Assembly (NCBI RefSeq): GCF_963924675.1
Contig: NC_089240.1
Location: 116,007,680-116,071,679, forward strand
Length of the DNA: 64,000 bases
Source of the DNA: Phocoena phocoena
Taxonomy: Eukaryota; Chordata; Mammalia; Artiodactyla; Phocoenidae
Direction: 5' to 3'
Position 1 is the stretch's first letter. Every line of letters begins with the position of its first letter. Shown piece after piece: positions 1 to 9,255 of the stretch. A program made the translations under genes and the position numbers. The notes under the pieces are model-generated. The model had not been told where the DNA came from. It ran no database searches and worked only from the letters and a program-made list of their open reading frames with translations.

Positions 1-920
1 TGAGTTTTAACAACAAGCAACCCCTTCTGGATAATACTGCATGCCTTTACCCAGCTATGATTTTAGCCAGAATGTGGGTGGCAGCTGTTGTGCTCCTGTT
101 TTTACCAGTGTCTGGAATATCAGATTTGGAAGTCTTTGTTTAAAGAAATGTGGCTTGTTGCTATACATACATAATTTTTTTTCAATTTTTATTGGAAGTC
201 TAACTTGCTCTTCTCCAGACTTATGAGCTAAGACTAACTTGCAAGACTTGCTTTGCTGAAATCATGACAGACTGAAATGTACATAGGAATTGGTGAAACT
301 TTCAGACTAGTGGAATTACCTGATTTAGGAAATAACACTGCAGAGGTTCTTAAGCTCCCCCTCTCCAAGTACCCTTAACAACAGAGGTGTGTGAACTCTC
401 CAGGGGCTCTGGAGCAGTCTGCCACAAGCTTGAAATTTCTTTGAAGATTCTGTTTTTCATCTTAAGATATCATAGGTTTTTGTATACTACTCCATAATAT
501 GTTCATGTTTGTTTTGACTTTTCAAAATATTTTATGTTGTCAGATAAATTATGTAACTTTTCCTTCCAGATCTTGAAGGAAAATAGGTGTTCCAGAAAGA
601 TGTCATGTTTATTCCATGGCTTACACTGGTGCCTTTTGAAAAGCACAACATAGTGGTTTTAAGAATTTATTTTTTCAGCTATTAAAAAATTTTAGAATTA
701 ATTAAATACCAGGGAACATTAAATACCTGGAGTGTTTTTCCATTGAACTTCAGCCCACCAGACTACCAATATGTGATAATACATGTAAAACTGCTTTGAA
801 ATAGTCCAGTGCTATATTTGTGTTAAATTCTACCATGTGTTGATTTTTTCTTCTTCTGTGTGGAGTTGTGCACTTCAACTTTCCCCAGCTCATTTGCTCC
901 TGTGAAGTTTTCATGTTAGA
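1..920. other. unique AT-rich sequence, no gene seen
   Basis: No recognisable repeat, RNA gene or coding exon. Stop codons are frequent in all frames. The only open frame (41-226, 61 codons) has no features of a real protein. Confidence 0.6.
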
Positions 921-924
921 GTTT

Positions 925-1122
925 TAGAATGTGCTTTGAAGTGAGACAGGCCTAGATTTATATCACATCTCTGTCACTTACCTTCTCTTACACTCAGTTT
1001 TCCCATCTGTAAAGTGGGAATAATAGTATCCATTTCCCAGGGTTGTTGTGAGGATTAAATGAGGCCATATGTATAATGTGCCTAGCACATAGAAGGTGGC
1101 CCCCAAGTGGTAGCTCCTCTTC
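925..1122 (+). repeat. MIR SINE
   Basis: Contains the MIR core in forward order: a degenerate 'tctgtcacttacc' segment, then 'cagttttcccatctgtaaagtggg', then 'gggttgttgtgaggattaaatgag', then the 'gcctagcacatag' 3' region. MIR is an ancient tRNA-derived SINE shared by all mammals. Divergence is clearly visible, so the copy is old and inactive. Confidence 0.85.
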
Positions 1123-1544
1123 CTATGTACCTCATTGTCCCCTAGTATGTCTGGGCTGAATTCTGTGACTGTGCTTGCTCCTGGGCTCTGTGAGCTGGTG
1201 TAGTTGGGTAAGGGAAGAACTCTGGGTCTCTTCTGCTAATATTCTCATTGTTCTATTTTCTAGATGTGAGATGTGAGGTTCTTTGACATTTGCCAGCAAA
1301 CGATGTCTGCACCTTTTTCATGCAAAAGACAAAAGCAATCATCTGGGTAAAAATAGTACCTTCCTAATTACATTCTGGTCTGAACCATGTGCGATTCTGA
1401 AATTTCAAGGATTCTAGGATTTTATTTGATGGATTTGCATACTGAAATATTGTGGTCCTTATCTGAGTGGATTTTGATAATTTCTTTGGAAAATATTGAT
1501 TGTTTTGGATAGGGGTTTAAAGGTAGGATCTGCAATCCCAAAAC
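1123..1544. other. unique sequence
   Basis: No repeat family, exon or regulatory motif that I can defend. Confidence 0.5.
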
Positions 1545-1660
1545 TTGAATCATATAATAATAACAAACACAGACATTGTCCCAGACCCTAAGTGCCTTAA
1601 AAATATTAACTCATTTAATCTTACGAGCAACCCTGTGAGGAAGGTGGTCTTATCATTCTT
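1545..1660 (-). repeat. MIR-family SINE, left half (split by insertion)
   Basis: Carries the reverse-oriented MIR-type stretch resembling 'aactcatttaatcctcacaacaaccctgtgagg'. It stops at 1660 and resumes at about 2946 with the reverse MIR core. The two halves are one element interrupted by an L1 and a CHR SINE. Confidence 0.75.
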
Positions 1661-1663
1661 TAA

Positions 1664-1871
1664 TTTTTTTTTTTTTTTGCAATGCGTGGGCCTCTCACCA
1701 TTGTGGCCTCTCCCGTTGTGGAGCACAGGCTCCGGACGCGCAGGCTCAGCGGCCATGGCTCACGGGCCCAGCTGCTCCGCGGCATGTGGGATCTTCCCGG
1801 ACTGGGGCATGAACCCGTGTCCCCCTTCATCGGCAGGCGGACTCTCAACCACTGCGCCACCAGGGAAGCCC
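1664..1871 (-). mobile_element. CHR-type tRNA-derived SINE (cetacean), copy 1
   Basis: Reads as the reverse complement of a CHR SINE. It has a T15 tract (poly-A tail), the GC-rich body, the antisense B-box region around 'gggcatgaacccgtgtc', and the element 5' end 'gggaagccc'. It lies at the 3' tail of the adjacent minus-strand L1. The flanks 'ctttaatttttt' (left) and 'cttaaaaattttt' (right) look like a diverged TSD in the L1 tail, so the SINE probably landed there. It encodes no protein; activity would rely on an internal pol III promoter and L1 machinery. Confidence 0.93.
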
Positions 1872-2937
1872 TTAAAAATTTTTTTTGGGTATATTTGATT
1901 TACAATGTTGTATTCGTTTCAGGTGTACGGCAAAGTGAATCAGTTATAAATATACATATATCCACTCTTTTTTGAGATTCTTTTCCCATATAGGCCATAA
2001 CAGAATATTGAGTAGAGTTTCCTGTTCTATACAGTAGGCTCTTATTAGTTGTCTATTTTATCTGTAGTAGTGTGTATATGTTAATCCCAATCTCCCAATT
2101 TATCCCTCCCCCCTCTTATCCTCTGGTAACCGTAAGTTTGTTTTCTGCATCTGTGACTCTACTTCTGTTTGTAACTAAGTTCATTTGTACCCATTGTTTA
2201 GATTCCACATATAAGTGATATATGATATTTGTCTTTCTGTATATGACTTACTTCACTCAGTATGACAATCACTAGGTCCATCCCTTTTGCTGCAAATGGC
2301 ATTATTTTGTTCTTTTTTAATGGCTGAGTAATATTCCATTGTATATATGTGCCACATATTCTTTATCCATTCATCTGTTGATGGACATTTAGGTTGCTTC
2401 CATGTCCTGGCTATTGTAAATAGTGCTGCAGTGAACATTGGGGTGCATGTATCTTTTCGAACTATGGTTTTCTCCAGGTGTATGCCTAGGAGTGGGATTG
2501 CTGGGTCGTATGGTAGTTCTATTTTTAGTTTTTTAAGGAACCTCCATACTGTTCTCCATAGTGACTGTACGAATTTACATTCCTACCAACAGTGTAGGAG
2601 GGTTCCCTTTTCTCCACACCCTCTCCAGCATTTATTGTTTGTAGATTTTTTGATGATGGCCATTCTGAGCAGTGTGAGGTGGTACCTCATTGTAATTTTG
2701 ATTTGCATTTCTCTAATAATTAGTGATGTTGAGCATCTTCTCATGTGCCTTTGGCCATCTGTATGTCTTCTTTGGAAAAATGTCTATTTAGATCTTCTGC
2801 CCAATTTTTGATTGGGTTGTTTTTCTTTTTGATATTGAGCTGCAGGATCTGTTTGTATATTTTGGAGATTAATCCCTTGTTGGTTGCTTTGTTTGCAAAT
2901 ATTTTCTCCCATTCTGAGGGTTGTCTTTTTGTTTTGT
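1872..2937 (-). mobile_element. 5'-truncated L1, ORF2 C-terminus plus 3' UTR
   Basis: The L1 3' UTR runs from 1880 to about 2250. The antisense of the ORF2 C-terminal region follows; its tail (2253-2438) encodes the conserved [12 protein letters not shown] and [10 protein letters not shown] motifs. Upstream ORF2 sequence runs to 2937 and then stops abruptly, as expected for truncated target-primed reverse transcription. An 8-bp direct repeat 'tcattctt' occurs at 1653-1660 and 2938-2945 and is the likely TSD. The fragment is interrupted by stops and cannot make functional ORF2 protein. Confidence 0.95.
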
Positions 2938-2945
2938 CATTCTTA

Positions 2946-3064
2946 CCTTATAAATGAAGAAATTGTGGCAAAGAGAGGTTAAGTAACTTGCCTTAGGCCA
3001 CATAGCTAGTAAGTGGACGAGCCAGAATTTGAAACCAAGGAGGCTGGATTGCATTTCAGAATCT
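2946..3064 (-). repeat. MIR-family SINE, right half
   Basis: Resumes the MIR begun at 1545, with 'aaagagaggttaagtaacttgcc', a degenerate 'ggccacatagctagtaagtgg', and 'gccagaatttgaaacc'. This is the antisense MIR core. Confidence 0.85.
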
Positions 3065-3130
3065 ATGCATGTATACATGCATCTGCATGCATGTGCACAC
3101 TCACGCGCACGCTATACACATGTCTGTGCG
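3065..3130. repeat. alternating purine-pyrimidine (CA/TG/CG) tract
   Basis: An imperfect run of gcatgc, gtgcac, acgcgcac and tatacaca units. Alternating purine-pyrimidine tracts of this kind can adopt Z-DNA; here that is only a sequence-based inference. Confidence 0.6.
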
Positions 3131-3224
3131 GGTGTGTTGGCTCTATCTACCTGTCTAGTTGCAGTAGTATCCTAGGGGGATGGTCTCTACATTCTCACTT
3201 TTTTTTAGTGTAATACCTGGTGTC

Positions 3225-3312
3225 ATATTGTCATCAAATCCCAGCTCCATCATTACCTAGCTGCACCTCAGTTTTCTCACTTATAAAATGTGGGCAATAA
3301 CAGTACCCACTT
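3225..3312 (+). repeat. MIR SINE, 5' half (split)
   Basis: Forward MIR core fragments 'aaatcccagctccatcattac' and 'cctcagttttctcacttataaaatg', then 'caataacagtaccca'. The expected continuation is displaced to 3784. Confidence 0.75.
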
Positions 3313-3783
3313 TTGTCACCCAAGTTTCTTGGCTGCAAGCAACAGCAACCAACTCCAGTTGACATAAGCAAAACAGAAGATTTCTTGGAAAGGTATTAGG
3401 AAGGCTGGCAGATCAGGTTCAGAAAATGGCAGAAACAAAGGAAAACGGCAGGACCAGGTTAGGTCCTGCTTCCATAGGTCCTAGACTCTGGAAGCCACGT
3501 TTGGCACCACCACTGATTACTTGATGTCTCTGCTGATGCCAACACCTTGATGGGGTTATCAAAGTAGCCCAGTCCAGGGCAACTGCTCATGCCCTAGCCC
3601 AGGAAACAGGCAGTATCTGGATCCGGCAGTGGGATTCTGCCTTTCATCAAGATTCACTCAATGGTGGTTTTTCAAAAACAAAAGGGAAAAAGGTTCAGAA
3701 CAACCAAAATGTTTTAGACAGGTACAAAGCAAATCAAAACAAAATGAAACAAACAAAAGCTACCGGACAAAAGTCTACAATTC
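3313..3783 (+). repeat. unclassified old insertion inside a MIR
   Basis: About 470 bp separates the two halves of one forward MIR. It starts 'ttggctgcaagcaacagcaacc', which I recognise as repeat-like but cannot assign. It ends in an A-rich stretch (3668-3770), suggesting a plus-strand retroelement copy. I found no convincing TSD. It could instead be two older fragments side by side. Confidence 0.45.
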
Positions 3784-3872
3784 ACCTCATAGGGTTATTG
3801 CAAGGATTAAATGAAAGGCATGCATGTAGTAAGAACCCTGTAACTACTACCTTTTATTATTACTTACATACT
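3784..3872 (+). repeat. MIR SINE, 3' half
   Basis: 'cacctcatagggttattgcaaggattaaatg' followed by a TATTATTA-like end is the 3' part of the MIR begun at 3225. Confidence 0.75.
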
Positions 3873-3887
3873 ATTTTGCAGCAGGCA

Positions 3888-4100
3888 GACTTATCAAACT
3901 TATTTAAATGTATAGCATCTGATATAATCGTCACAGCAGCCCTATGAGGTAGGTATTATTTTCCTCTATTTCCCGGTTGAGTAAATTGAGGCTCAGAGAA
4001 TTAATGTAAATATCACCTAAAGTCATAGCTAGTTGATGGTAGATCAGGATTTAAATGCAAATCTTCTGACTTGTTCAGTACTTTTGCCATACTGTGTGCA
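3888..4100 (-). repeat. MIR-family SINE
   Basis: Antisense MIR pattern: 'cacagcagccctatgaggtaggtattatt', 'ttgaggctcagagaatta', 'agtcatagctagttgatgg', 'atcaggatttaaatgcaa'. Confidence 0.8.
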
Positions 4101-4195
4101 ATCAGGGGAAGAAGAGAACTTTCTCTCTACATTTGGATCTTATCTTGACTTCCTGTCCTTAGAAATGTTATAACCATCTTCCCAAATGAGTTGTT

Positions 4196-4440
4196 GTGGT
4201 ATAGGTTGGCAATTAAGAGCACAGAACCAAATTTGAATTCTGCCTTTACTACTTCCTAACTGTGCGACTTCTGCCAATTAATTAAGCCTCTTTGAACCTC
4301 GGTTTTCTCATCTGTAGAATGGGGGCACTAGTACCTCACTCATAGGGTTACAGTGAAGATGATATTAGATAATAGATGAAAAGTGCTTGCCGTAGTTCTT
4401 GGCACAAAATAATTCTCATTATTCAGGTATTATTATTATT
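4196..4440 (+). repeat. MIR SINE, nearly full length
   Basis: Runs from 'taagagcacagaacc' through 'ctgtgcgacttctgcc', 'ctcggttttctcatctgtagaatggg' and 'tcatagggttacagtgaagatg' to the TATTATTATT end. About 245 bp, close to the length of intact MIRs. Confidence 0.85.
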
Positions 4441-4691
4441 GCTGGATAAATGCAAGAAGGGGTGAGTAGTAGAAGCAAGGTGTCCACTGACATAATTATC
4501 TTGGTAGTCTAGGTTATCACCCCCCTTTTGCTTGAATTACCCACGTGTGCCTATGTGTATGGTCTCTCTGCTTAGCCAACTTTTGAGAGTCTTTTGAGAC
4601 CTAACCTAAGTTCCATTCTCTATGAGGTCTCCTATTGTTCTGTCCTCTATCAATCTTTCCCTTCTCTGCATGCCTATAGAGTCTGCATTGT
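4441..4691. other. unique sequence between repeats
   Basis: Pyrimidine-biased sequence with no feature I can identify. Confidence 0.5.
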
Positions 4692-4831
4692 CAGTACAGT
4701 CCTTCCTCGGTATCTGTGAGGGATTGATTCCAGGACCTCCATTGACACCAAAATCCATGGATGCTTAAATCCCTTATTTAAAATAGCATATTTGCATATA
4801 ACCTACATGCATCCTCCCATATACTTTAAAT
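4692..4831 (-). mobile_element. MER2-like Tigger DNA transposon, part 1
   Basis: Starts 'cagtacagtccttcctcgg' (terminal inverted repeat side). It carries 'ggattgattccaggacc', 'atccatggatgctt' and 'gcatataacctacatgcatcctcc', the pattern of the non-autonomous Tigger element MER2. The matching terminus is at 5330-5342. The element is split by a CHR SINE. Confidence 0.8.
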
Positions 4832-5114
4832 TTATTTATTTATTTATTTATTTTTGGCTGTGTTGGGTCTTCGTTTCTATGAGAGGGCTTTCGCTAGTTG
4901 TGGCGAGCAGGGCCCACTCTTCATCGCGGTGCGCGGGCCTCTCACTGTCGCGGCCTCTCGTTGTGGAGCGCAGGCTCCAGACGCGCAGGCTCAGTAGTTG
5001 TGGCTCACGGGCCCAGTTGCCCCGCGGCATGTGGGATCTTCCCGGACCAGGGCTCGAACCCGTGTCCCCTGCATTGGCAGGCGGATTCTTAACCACTGCG
5101 CCACCAGGGAAGCC
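4832..5114 (-). mobile_element. long-form CHR/Bov-tA-like SINE, copy 2
   Basis: Reverse-oriented. A (TTTA)n tail at 4831-4855 corresponds to an (AAAT)n 3' end. An extra 3' block follows at 4856-4930 ('ttttggctgtgttgggtcttc', 'gagcagggcccactcttc') that the other six CHR copies lack. Then comes the shared tRNA-derived body, ending 'agggaagcc'. A perfect 19-bp TSD flanks it at 4813-4831 and 5115-5133. The extra block resembles the longer artiodactyl CHR/Bov-tA form, so this is a different subfamily. Confidence 0.95.
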
Positions 5115-5342
5115 CCTCCCATATACTTTAAATCATCTATAGATTATTTATAATACCTATATAATGTAAATACTATATAAATAGTTATAAACACAATGTA
5201 AGTGCTATATAAATAGTTGCTGGGGTGTGGCAAGTTCAAGTTTTGCTTTTTTGGATCTTTCTGGAATTTAAAAAAGTATGTTCGATCTGTGATTGGTGGA
5301 ATCTGCAGCTGTGGAACCTGTTGATACAGAGGGCTGACTGTA
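5115..5342 (-). mobile_element. MER2-like Tigger DNA transposon, part 2
   Basis: Continues the element after the SINE: 'ctttaaatcatctatagattatttataatacc', 'gtaagtgctatataaatagtt', 'gcaagttcaagttttgctttttgg', then the terminal segment 'gagggctgactgta', which is inverted relative to the start at 4692. Confidence 0.8.
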
Positions 5343-5392
5343 CCATGTAACTATGCACTTCTAAAATCTTTTGGATGGTTTCAGCTAGTGCA

Positions 5393-5746
5393 GTGGACTG
5401 AATATTTGTACCCCCTAAAATTCAAATGTTGAAAACATATGCCCAGTGTGATGATATTTAGAGGTGTGGCCTTTGGGAGGTGATTAGGTCATGATGTTTG
5501 GAACCCTTATGAATAGAATTAGTGTCCTTACAGTCAGGCCCCAGAAAAATCCTCCACTTCTGCCATGTGAGGACACAGTGAGAAGACTGCCCTCTGCACA
5601 CTGGAAGAGAGCTCTCACCAGAACCTGACCATGCTGGCACCCTGGTCTTGAACTTCCAGCCTCTAGAACTATGAGAAATAAATATCTGTTGTTTTAACCC
5701 ACCCAGTCTATGGTACTTTGTTATAGCAGCCTGAACTAACTGAGAT
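5393..5746 (+). mobile_element. MaLR-like solo LTR (ERVL-MaLR), copy A
   Basis: About 354 bp beginning 'gtggactgaatatttgtacc'. It contains 'tggcctttgggaggtgattagg', 'gccatgtgaggacacagtgagaag', 'agcctctagaactatgagaaataaat' (with AATAAA polyadenylation signal) and ends 'gcagcctgaactaactgagat'. This is the layout of an old MST/MLT-type LTR. No internal retroviral sequence flanks it. A related copy lies at 22567-22921. Confidence 0.8.
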
Positions 5747-6300
5747 AGCTAGTCTGTAAACTTCTGGAGGATGGATGGTTAGCGTCACACAGTGACAAAC
5801 AGAGCTAAGTAACACAAAATAGTTGCCTAATAATTGCTTGTGATTAATTTTCCTGGATCATTAGCAGGAAAAGACAATAAACCTTGGTGAATAATAATAC
5901 CATATATGACATAATTATTTTAAAAAGCCCATCACAAGTGTAATATCGTGGAAACCTCGTGCGTCCCTCTGAGGAAGACACAGAACATCTTTTGTTACTT
6001 TGCTATAACCACAGAAAGGGCTCTCTTGTTTTCATTCCATTCTGCTGTGCTGCCCAGTAGAACTATCTGTGCTAAAATTTCCCTAGGAATAGATCTGCTT
6101 TTAACTAGGCAAACAGAGAATACTTTGATCCTATAGTTTTTAATTAGCATCATATGTAAAAGGTCAGGGCCTACTTGAAGGAGTCCTGAAGCAAAAGATC
6201 CATTGAGGTACCTTGGGCAGTGACTCTGAGCCCCAATGTCTGCTGCATAATGGAGGAGATCTTTAAGGGTCTTTTCAGATCTGCTCTTCTGTGACCTGGA
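5747..6300. other. unique sequence
   Basis: No repeat or gene recognised. The longest frame (5995-6339 minus, 114 codons) has no recognisable domain and runs into repeat sequence. Confidence 0.5.
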
Positions 6301-6304
6301 CAGT

Positions 6305-6725
6305 ATATTAGTTAGGATAATGCTAGCTGCGGTAACCAATAACCCCCCAAAGTTCAGTGCCTTAGCACAGTTTATTTATTGGTTATGCAGTGGTTCAATA
6401 CTGGTGTGCCTAGTCAGTGGTAGTCATGACTAAGCTCTGATCTGTGTATGCATTTAGGGACCGAGCCTTGTAGATGTTCCGACGCATTCAACTTGGTGTA
6501 TCCAAGGTTGCTCAGGGTGTCAACATCCAGCAAGTGGGAGGGAAAGAGCATAGAGGATTTTGCAGGTAAGGGGCCAGGCCTGGAAGTGTTGCACATAACT
6601 TTTGTTTACATTTTATTAGCCAGACATGACTACTATTAACTGCGATGGACGTTGGGAAGTGTAGTCTAGCTGGGTGCCAGGAAAAAGGGAACATGTACTT
6701 GGTGAAGTAGTTTCTGCCACAGATA
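6305..6725 (+). repeat. ancient interspersed repeat, family not assigned
   Basis: 'tattagttaggataatgctagctgcgg', 'agttcagtgccttagcaca', 'gggccaggcctggaagtg' and 'gggaagtgtagtctagctggg' follow the order of a known mammalian repeat consensus that I recognise but cannot name safely. It is probably an LTR or DNA-transposon relic. Confidence 0.5.
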
Positions 6726-6749
6726 ATAGTCATCATCATCATGATTAAC

Positions 6750-6965
6750 ATTTTGGGATACTTCTGTGCCAGGTTCTGTGCTATGTGTTTACATGTATTG
6801 TTTCATTTAGGTCTTGCAACACTAATGAGGTGGGCACTATTTTCAGTCCTATTTTTTGGATGAGAAAACTGAGGCTCCAATCATACAACAAGTTATTCTA
6901 AAGCTGCACTTTGAACCTGGCTCTATTTGACCCCAGAGCTGGACCTCTTAACCTCTATACTTTCG
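6750..6965 (-). repeat. MIR-family SINE
   Basis: 'tgtgccaggttctgtgctatgtg', 'tgaggtgggcactatttt', 'gatgagaaaactgaggctcc', 'gaacctggctc', 'gacctcttaacctctatac': a full reverse-oriented MIR pattern. Confidence 0.85.
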
Positions 6966-7734
6966 TAACTGTCCTATGAGATTGTTCTATGTTGGAACAT
7001 ATCCTACTGGGTTGTAACCTAATGGAAACACAGATCATTTAGTAAAAGGCTTTCTTTAGTTCTTTGGGTGTTTATATCCTGTTATAGCTGGCCAACTTCC
7101 CAGTCATATTTCAGCTCTCCACAGGTGAGCCTTCAAAAAATGTCCATAGATGAAATATACTGCTTCAAGCAGATTCTTATCCACAGTTTCTCTTGGAACG
7201 TTGTCCATGGAGGGTATATGAAGTGTTTATGAACCCAGGAAATGATGATTGGAAATGAGGTTAGAAATCTCACAAGCTACCTCTCTGATGAGGTTTCCAG
7301 CTCCCTTTGAGTCGTATGGGACACTGATCTAACTGCACTCTGGTGGTATTGAGAAAGTTCTGCTTTGGGTCTTGGCCATCATCAGAAGGGCTAGGAAGTG
7401 AAGCATTCGAGGATGCAAATTAGCACAGCTCTGTGGCCAAAGCTATAAAGAAGCCAGACCTGCCTGAAGTCAGGAGCCTCACACACTGAAGGCAACTGGC
7501 CTTCAGGTGCCTGGTTTACCGAGGTGGAGCGTGCACGTGGAGAGAGCAGAGACCTGGTTACAGCAAAACCCCAGCTCTGTGAGTGGGGAGGGCTGTGGCA
7601 AACTTGGATTTCACACCAGTTGACCAAAGATGGTAGCCTGACTGGGGAGATTTAGAAGCCTGATAGAAGGTTAACCAATGTTGGGAGAAATATATATATC
7701 AACTCAAAGATTTGGATGAAATAGTACCAGTCTC
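6966..7734. other. unique sequence
   Basis: No repeat, RNA gene or coding exon recognised. A 78-codon minus frame (7391-7627) has no recognisable domain. Confidence 0.5.
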
Positions 7735-7830
7735 AGAAAGTTGTGAGAATTAAATGAGCTATGCATGTAAAGTTCTCAGAACAGGGCCTGATACTTAGGA
7801 AGCACTCAAAAAATATTTGCTATTATTGTT
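7735..7830 (+). repeat. MIR SINE 3' fragment
   Basis: 'ttgtgagaattaaatgagctatgcatgtaaag', 'cagggcctgatacttaggaagcac' and TATTATTGTT match the MIR 3' half. Confidence 0.75.
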
Positions 7831-7835
7831 AATAT

Positions 7836-8910
7836 TGTATATTTCTGATCATTTCCTGAAGATAGTCTTGGGAGTAGAATGGTGGGGTTGAGGAGTATAT
7901 CTGTTTTTAAGATCTTGAATGCATATTGCCAAATTGCTCGACGGAAAGGCATACTACTTTACTCTCTTACCAGTAGTGCATGGCAGTGCCTTTTGTCTGA
8001 AACTCTCTTATTACTTGTCCTTATCCATCTCTATACAAATGATTCATGGGACAAGGATCATTTTATCTTTATTACTTGATGCAGTGCCTGATAGGTAACA
8101 GTTGCTTAATAAATATTTGTGAAATTAATGACCTGTGTCAACTCTGGGTACTTTTATTTAAAAATTTTGGCTTATTTTTAAGCAAAAGCTTTCTCTGAGT
8201 TTATTGTTTGCCTTTTAATGTTGTTTATGACATTATTTTAATTTGCACTTCTCTGATTAGTAATAAGACAGAAGATATTTTCCTCATGTTTACTGATAAT
8301 TTGTATTTCTTTTTTTTGTGACTTGTCCATATCATTTATTCATTTTTCCATTGGAGTGTTTGTCCTCTATTATTGATTTTAAGCATTTTCTATATATTAG
8401 AGATATTTAATCTTTTTTCATATATGGTGTAAAAGTCTCTGACTTTGTTGTTTGTGTCTTAATTTTGTTTATGACATTTTTTTGACATGCAGAATATTTT
8501 ATTATTATATGGTTAAATCTTTGCATCTTTATAGTTTTGTCTTTGGTGTTGCACTTAGAATGATTTCTTTACTCCAAGATTATGCTTTCCTTTAGTTTTT
8601 ATAGCTTCAGTTTTTTGCCTTTAACTTTTTACATCATCTGGAATTCATGTTGGCTCAATTTACCGCCAAATAGGTAACGATTGTCACAGTATCTTTCTTT
8701 CCCCACGGATTTGAAATATCATCCTTATCATATACTACAATTGGTATGTACTTTAGAGGCTGTTTCTATCCTTCCTTTCTTTCCTGATCCGTTGATCTAC
8801 CAGTCTGGTCCTCTGCTGGTATCATGCTGTCTTAATTATTGTTGCTTTAAGGAACATTTAAGTATCTGGCAGGGCAAGTTCTTCATTACTCTTTTATTTT
8901 TCAAAAATAT
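7836..8910 (-). repeat. old L1 (L1M-type) ORF2/3' remnant
   Basis: 'ttcctgaagatagtcttgggagtagaatgg', 'atattgccaaattgctc', 'taatttgcacttctctgattagtaa' and 'atcatgctgtcttaattattgttgct' are antisense L1 ORF2/3' landmarks at high divergence. A short unrelated stretch may interrupt it near 8060-8130. All frames are broken. Confidence 0.7.
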
Positions 8911-9129
8911 CTTGTTTATTAAATAGATCAGCAAACATAAAAAACGTGCTATGTATGTATTTATCTTCTGAGATTTGCAATTCCCCAAAATACTTTTTCT
9001 CTTCTTTCAAAATATGCAGATATTTTTACAGATAGTGGTTCTAGAAGGCTGGTGTAACCAAAGCATATACTTTTTTGTGTGTGTGAAAACATTTCCAGCT
9101 CCTTACTTTGCAGAGTACTGTAGCATTTT

Positions 9130-9255
9130 ACAGCTAGAAATTACCTTCAAGATCATCTAGTCCAGCTACCTTAAATGAGGCATTCAAACTTCAGCGGTCA
9201 GGCAGTTAGTGGCAAGCCTAGGGAGAGAACCAAGCAAGGGCTCCTGACTCCACGA
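9130..9255 (-). repeat. MIR-like SINE fragment
   Basis: 'aaattaccttcaagatcatctagtcc', 'cagttagtggcaagcc' and 'gggctcctgactcc' resemble antisense MIR3-type sequence. Highly degraded. Confidence 0.5.
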
